From contig JAFUIR010000011.1 in assembly GCA_017468395.1 (NCBI GenBank), forward strand, positions 310,001-374,000: a DNA stretch of 64,000 bases, in the 5' to 3' direction. Below are positions 61,590 through 64,000 of this stretch, piece by piece. Below the pieces are notes generated by a model. The model had not been told where the DNA came from and ran no database searches. It saw only the letters and a list, made by a program, of their open reading frames with translations. The DNA comes from Lachnospiraceae bacterium (GTDB lineage: Bacteria; Bacillota; Clostridia; Lachnospirales; Lachnospiraceae). Made by a program: the position numbers and the translations under genes. Within the stretch, counting starts at the first letter, position 1. The number at the start of each line of letters is the position of its first letter.

Positions 61590-63626
61590 ATGGTGGGTAT
61601 TCAAAACACACTTAAAGCAAAGGTAAAACAAGTATTAACAGATAGGTGCGTTCGTGATTACGAGCGCACTTATTGCCATGCTCTTAAGGAGGCGGAATAC
61701 CGGGAAGCCATTGTTGCGGCAGAAAATTTTCAATTGGCATGCTGGCAGGCAAAAGGTGTATTAAAGGAGTTGCCGGCTGCGCAGCTGGTGAAATATTCTT
61801 TTGACAAAAAAATAGATTTTTCTGCGCTGGCAGATACCATGTCTTGCGAAGAAACCGGTCCTTTGACAAATGGCGGCGTGGTGGTTTTTGCAGATGACCG
61901 CGTGGCTTTGAGTGAACATGCTCTTTGGGTTTTGCAGTATTGGATGTCGGTTCACCCGCAAGTACTTTGTGCTTACGGAGATGAAGATGTAAATGATAAA
62001 GAAGGCGGACGCCGGACCCCGTGGCTGAAACCGGATTGGTCTCCGGATTTGTTTTGCTCCATGTATTATCTTGGAGGAATCTTCTGCGTGAGAAAAGAAT
62101 TGTTTTTTACTGTGTGCGCAGAATACGCCGGAAAAGAAATTTTGCCTGTGGAGTATTTTGCAAAGTTACTTTTTTGTGCCGGCGGTTTTGAAAAAAGGAC
62201 AGACAGAATCGGTCATATTCCTTTTACACTGTGCCACCATCAAAGCGCAGAGGACTACAATTCTTATATGTGTGCGTGGGCGACGGAAAACGTAAATGCG
62301 GAAGGCATAAGTGCAGGAAGAGAAATTTCAGAGAATACAAACAACAAAATAACGAGCGTTATCATACCTACCAAAGACCATCCGGATGTTTTGGAACGCA
62401 ATCTCCGCTCCCTGGTAAAGACGACATTGGGAGTGCCTTTGGAAATAGTTATTGTGGACAATGGCAGTACAGATGAAAATAAGAAAAAAATAGAGAAATT
62501 AATTCGTGATTTAACATGGCACGATATAAAATATATTTATGAGCCTATGGAGTTTCATTTTTCTAAAATGTGCAATATAGGCGCTAAGAATGCAAAAGGT
62601 GAATATCTCCTTTTTTTAAATGATGATACAGAGGCTTTGGAAGAAGGCTGGCTTGAAAAGATGCGTGACAAAGCGGCACGTCCTTACGCAGGAGCTGTCG
62701 GGGCAAAACTACTTTATCCGGACAGCGATAAAATACAGCATGCGGGTATTGTAAATCTTCCTATGGGGCCGGTTCATAAATTGCAATTTAGATCCGATAA
62801 GGAAAATTATTATTTTAACAGAAATCATGTTGCGGTAAATGTGCTGGCGGTAACCGCTGCGTGCCTTATGGTAAAAGCGGAGCGGTTTCACGAAGCAGGT
62901 GGTTTTGCGGAAGAACTTCCTGTGGCCTTTAATGATGTGGATTTTTGCTTTTCTCTTTATGAGAAAGGGTATTATAATGTGGTTAGGAATGATGTATCCC
63001 TGTTCCACCATGAATCCCTCAGCCGTGGAGATGATGAGGCTCCTGAAAAACTGAAAAGGCTGGAGCGTGAGCGGGCAAAATTATATGAGAGACACCCTGC
63101 ACTTTTGAAAAAGGATCCCTTTTATCATGTATATTTAAACCGTGAAGGATTGGATACCCGTATTGTACCGGCGCCCCATGAAACGCTTTCCTGTGAAAAC
63201 AATGATGTGCGGGTAAAAGAAATTCCGGCTTTGCCGCCTCTTTCGGAAACGGAAAATGGAAAAATGCGTTTGCACAAAGGGCTTTATGTGAGGGTGGAAT
63301 CTGTAAGGGGCAATTTCTGTCAGGGCTACTCTTTTATGTCGGGAGATGATAATGCCTGTTACGAAAAAAAACTGCTGTTTGAAAACCGGGAAGACGGAAG
63401 GTGCTATACAGTTTTGCCGGAAAGAAAACTCCGTCAGGATTTACAGGATAATATGCCTGACCAAAAGAATGTGGCGATGTCCGGATTTGCAGTGAATGTC
63501 TACGGACTGCCGGTGGGGAATTATACCATCGGTGTAATGGCAAAGAATAAAGTAACGGGTGTTACCTATGTGAACCGGTGTGCCAGAACCTTGTGTATCG
63601 GTGAAAAATATGAATTGGAGAAATAA
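61590..63626 (+). CDS. Large GT2 glycosyltransferase, one degenerate and one complete GT-A domain
   Basis: 678 residues. Residues about 100-230 contain the second half of a GT2 domain (CAYGDEDVND, then LKPDWSPDLFCSMYYLGG), as in two-domain O-antigen enzymes, but the nucleotide-binding start is missing. A full GT2 domain follows (about 255-480): VIIPTKDHPDV, VDNGSTDEN, FLNDDTEAL and CFSLYEKGY. A C-terminal beta-rich domain (about 560-675) comes after. The start is unclear: ATG 61590 and GTG 61593 share the GAGG at 61583-61586, and GTG 61581 has no site. It likely extends the exported chain; sugar unknown. Confidence 0.82.
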   Translation: MVGIQNTLKAKVKQVLTDRCVRDYERTYCHALKEAEYREAIVAAENFQLACWQAKGVLKELPAAQLVKYSFDKKIDFSALADTMSCEETGPLTNGGVVVFADDRVALSEHALWVLQYWMSVHPQVLCAYGDEDVNDKEGGRRTPWLKPDWSPDLFCSMYYLGGIFCVRKELFFTVCAEYAGKEILPVEYFAKLLFCAGGFEKRTDRIGHIPFTLCHHQSAEDYNSYMCAWATENVNAEGISAGREISENTNNKITSVIIPTKDHPDVLERNLRSLVKTTLGVPLEIVIVDNGSTDENKKKIEKLIRDLTWHDIKYIYEPMEFHFSKMCNIGAKNAKGEYLLFLNDDTEALEEGWLEKMRDKAARPYAGAVGAKLLYPDSDKIQHAGIVNLPMGPVHKLQFRSDKENYYFNRNHVAVNVLAVTAACLMVKAERFHEAGGFAEELPVAFNDVDFCFSLYEKGYYNVVRNDVSLFHHESLSRGDDEAPEKLKRLERERAKLYERHPALLKKDPFYHVYLNREGLDTRIVPAPHETLSCENNDVRVKEIPALPPLSETENGKMRLHKGLYVRVESVRGNFCQGYSFMSGDDNACYEKKLLFENREDGRCYTVLPERKLRQDLQDNMPDQKNVAMSGFAVNVYGLPVGNYTIGVMAKNKVTGVTYVNRCARTLCIGEKYELEK

Positions 63627-63629
63627 TCT

Positions 63630-64000
63630 ATGGATTTTAAAGAGGCTTATGAAAAAGAACATTTGAAAAATGCGGAATTGGCAGGACGAATTGCTGATTT
63701 GGAAGCCAAAAACGAAGACCTGCAGTACAAACTGGACAGAATCAAAAAGAATCCCTTGTGGAAAATGAGCAAGCCTGCAAGGGATGTGATGCATTATTTG
63801 ATTCGCCAAAAGCAGCGTCTTTCAAACTGCGGCGGTCCCAGAGGCGTACTTGCCAAACTGAATTACAAAAAACGGGAAAAGCAGGCTATGTGCCAATTTG
63901 GAACTGAGAGTTTTCCGGACGAACAGACGGCGATGAGGCAGCGCAACACCAAATTTGAGCGCATGGTAAAAATCAGTATTTTGGTGCCTCTTTACAATAC
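63630..64000 (+). CDS. GT2 glycosyltransferase with N-terminal coiled coil (3' end outside window)
   Basis: The frame opens at ATG 63630, three bases after the previous stop with GGAG at 63616-63619, and runs off the window; 123 residues are visible. Residues 5-45 are charged with heptad spacing (AELAGRIADLEAKNEDLQ), a likely coiled coil. NPLWKMSKPARDVM follows, a stretch often found before GT2 domains of O-antigen type. The domain itself begins at VKISILVPLYNT. A cytoplasmic chain-extending enzyme is likely. Confidence 0.8.
   Translation, partial: MDFKEAYEKEHLKNAELAGRIADLEAKNEDLQYKLDRIKKNPLWKMSKPARDVMHYLIRQKQRLSNCGGPRGVLAKLNYKKREKQAMCQFGTESFPDEQTAMRQRNTKFERMVKISILVPLYN

Noticed and set aside
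1-64000. Recent mobile element insertion or prophage
   Set aside because: No transposase, integrase, phage structural gene or flanking direct repeat was found; the GH25 genes are membrane-anchored wall enzymes with no holin or tail genes nearby.

Overview
The window is one continuous cell-surface glycan locus, most likely from a Gram-positive clostridium of the Lachnospiraceae type. The evidence is purine-rich GGAGG-type ribosome sites, frequent GTG and TTG starts, short overlapping genes, A+T-leaning codon choice, GH25 lysozymes carrying Big_2-like domains, and no outer-membrane export genes. I can support 50 protein genes, two of them cut by the window edges. All but two are on the plus strand. 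I see no rRNA, tRNA, CRISPR array, transposase or integrase.

Layout. 1-7.4 kb: a cut GT2, an EpsG-like polymerase, two GT4 and two GT2 glycosyltransferases and an acyltransferase. 7.4-20 kb: a GNAT acetyltransferase, a GtrB-like polyprenyl-phosphate sugar synthase, and polytopic membrane proteins that look like GT-C enzymes, including a GT39-like gene on the minus strand and a tandem duplication of a long+short YfhO/PTPS-related gene pair. 20-26 kb: a GT52-like transferase, an ABC exporter, a GT2 and a third long YfhO-like protein. 26.3-31.6 kb: a pseudaminic-acid cassette (PseF, PseH-like, PseI, PseG) with an FkbH-like HAD protein and an acyl carrier protein embedded in it. 31.6-41.7 kb: SGNH protein, GtrII-like protein, MBOAT plus DltD/AlgX-like partner, a second GtrB-like enzyme, an acyltransferase, a large membrane protein and the aminotransferase WecE. 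41.7-48 kb: further membrane proteins alternating with SGNH proteins, the last of which has lost its catalytic serine. 48.3-55.6 kb: a 1127-residue membrane-anchored GH25 lysozyme with an acidic tyrosine-rich cytoplasmic head, then rfbB, rfbA, a second GH25 gene and rfbC. 55.6-64 kb: a Wzm/Wzt ABC transporter, a methyltransferase-kinase resembling the O-antigen chain terminator WbdD, and two large GT2 proteins.

How the parts could fit (inference). RfbA+RfbB+WecE give dTDP-4-amino-4,6-dideoxygalactose. RfbC points to a dTDP-rhamnose branch, although RmlD is not in the window. The Pse genes make CMP-pseudaminic acid or a relative, perhaps with an unusual N-acyl group supplied by FkbH/ACP; PseB and PseC are not in the window. 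GT2 and GT4 enzymes build a lipid-linked chain. The WbdD-like protein may cap it and Wzm/Wzt, whose ATPase has a Wzt-type C-terminal domain, may export it. GtrB-like enzymes with the GT-C-like proteins, and the MBOAT, acyltransferase-3 and SGNH proteins, would decorate the polymer outside the membrane. The GH25 lysozymes may remodel peptidoglycan where the polymer is attached.

Four good sigma-A-type promoters were found on the plus strand (near 5.4, 13.3, 20.1 and 48.2 kb) and two weaker ones for the minus-strand genes. No intergenic gap exceeds 300 bases; the longest is 48037-48282.
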